Source: Pseudomonadota bacterium (GTDB lineage: Bacteria > Bdellovibrionota_B > Oligoflexia > Oligoflexales > JAPPIL01). From it: a stretch of 6,778 nt of DNA. Shown piece by piece: positions 6,501 to 6,778 of the stretch. Below the pieces are notes generated by a model. That model saw only the letters and a list, made by a program, of their open reading frames with translations, did not search any database and had not been told where the DNA came from. Both the position numbers and the translations under genes were made by a program. Every line of letters starts with the position of its first letter. Within the stretch, counting starts at the first letter, position 1. The stretch covers positions 1-6,778 of the forward strand of contig JAPPIL010000255.1 in assembly GCA_028877195.1 (NCBI GenBank), in the 5' to 3' direction.

Positions 6501-6778
6501 ATGTCATTACGAGCTCTTCACAATGCTTTATTTATGGCAATTTTTAACAATCATGCCCAGCTTGCGACCAAGATACTCAAACGTTTGCTTGGCAAGGAGA
6601 GGGCAGCAAAGCTTGATTTCCGCACGCTAAAGTTTGATGCCACAGTTTTCAGCGATGCCGAGGGTAATGAGCGGCGTGCTGATGCGATTATCTCGGTTAT
6701 GCGCAAGGGTGGGCGCAAAGTGGTGTTTTTGGTTGAGCATAAGAGTAGCCAGAACAAGAATATTTTTAAGCAACTGTT
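6501..6778 (+). CDS. Rpn-family PD-(D/E)XK nuclease / putative transposase, N-terminal part (cut by window edge)
   Basis: About 92 codons are visible before the window ends, so the gene is partial at its 3' end. The start at ATG 6501 has GTAGGGA six bases upstream. The beginning LHNALFMAIFNN matches the usual N-terminus of this family (HDALFK.LF). LDFRTLKFDATVFSD leads into the nuclease core: ERRADAI supplies the acidic residue Asp61, and FLVEHKSS supplies Glu79 and Lys81 of the E-x-K motif (many family members have EHQSS). Members are metal-dependent DNA endonucleases (E. coli RpnA promotes RecA-independent recombination) and often sit in accessory, multicopy positions. The active-site residues are all present, so the protein is probably functional if the rest is intact. 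Its own leader and the terminator before it suggest separate transcription from the priA cluster. Confidence 0.85.
   Translation, partial: MSLRALHNALFMAIFNNHAQLATKILKRLLGKERAAKLDFRTLKFDATVFSDAEGNERRADAIISVMRKGGRKVVFLVEHKSSQNKNIFKQL

Noticed and set aside
6551..6757. Minus-strand frame of 68 codons at the right edge
   Set aside because: The plus strand here matches the Rpn-family nuclease, including its catalytic residues.

Overview
The window carries four complete protein genes and one gene cut by the right edge. It reads as ordinary, fairly compact chromosome from a Gram-negative bacterium, most likely a gammaproteobacterium. That placement rests on an E. coli-like PriA and a class I phosphatidylserine decarboxylase that match over their full lengths, and on a secreted or membrane protein with a typical Sec signal. 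No genus can be named from the sequence alone. Base composition looks close to balanced, and the real genes show no long intact competitor frames with recognisable products.

Layout. Bases 1-50 are an uninterrupted run of C, best read as a contig-end or sequencing artefact. On the minus strand, 60-1853 encodes a 597-residue protein of unknown function with a signal peptide, a coiled coil and a multi-membrane-span C-terminal half. A 112-bp divergent control region (1854-1965) separates it from a plus-strand cluster: priA (primosomal helicase, 1966-3963), psd (phosphatidylserine decarboxylase proenzyme, 4012-4851) and a full-length but active-site-altered pyruvate kinase homologue (4844-6349) that overlaps psd by 8 bp. 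A probable intrinsic terminator follows at about 6350-6404. After a gene-free stretch of about 150 bp, an Rpn-family PD-(D/E)XK nuclease starts at 6501 and runs off the window.

How the genes relate. priA, psd and the pyruvate-kinase-like gene are probably one transcript, because the gap is 48 bp, then there is an overlap, and no terminator lies between them. Their known functions (replication restart, phosphatidylethanolamine synthesis, a glycolytic fold) do not form one pathway.

The two most notable observations are the pyruvate kinase homologue, which keeps the fold, the catalytic lysine and the PTRAEVSD signature but has lost the usual N/S/H nucleotide-potassium motif and swapped both metal ligands, and a PriA that has lost three of the four cysteines of one of its two zinc sites while keeping the other. 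No CRISPR array, tRNA, rRNA or insertion sequence was seen. I did not find convincing evidence of a new multi-gene system here.
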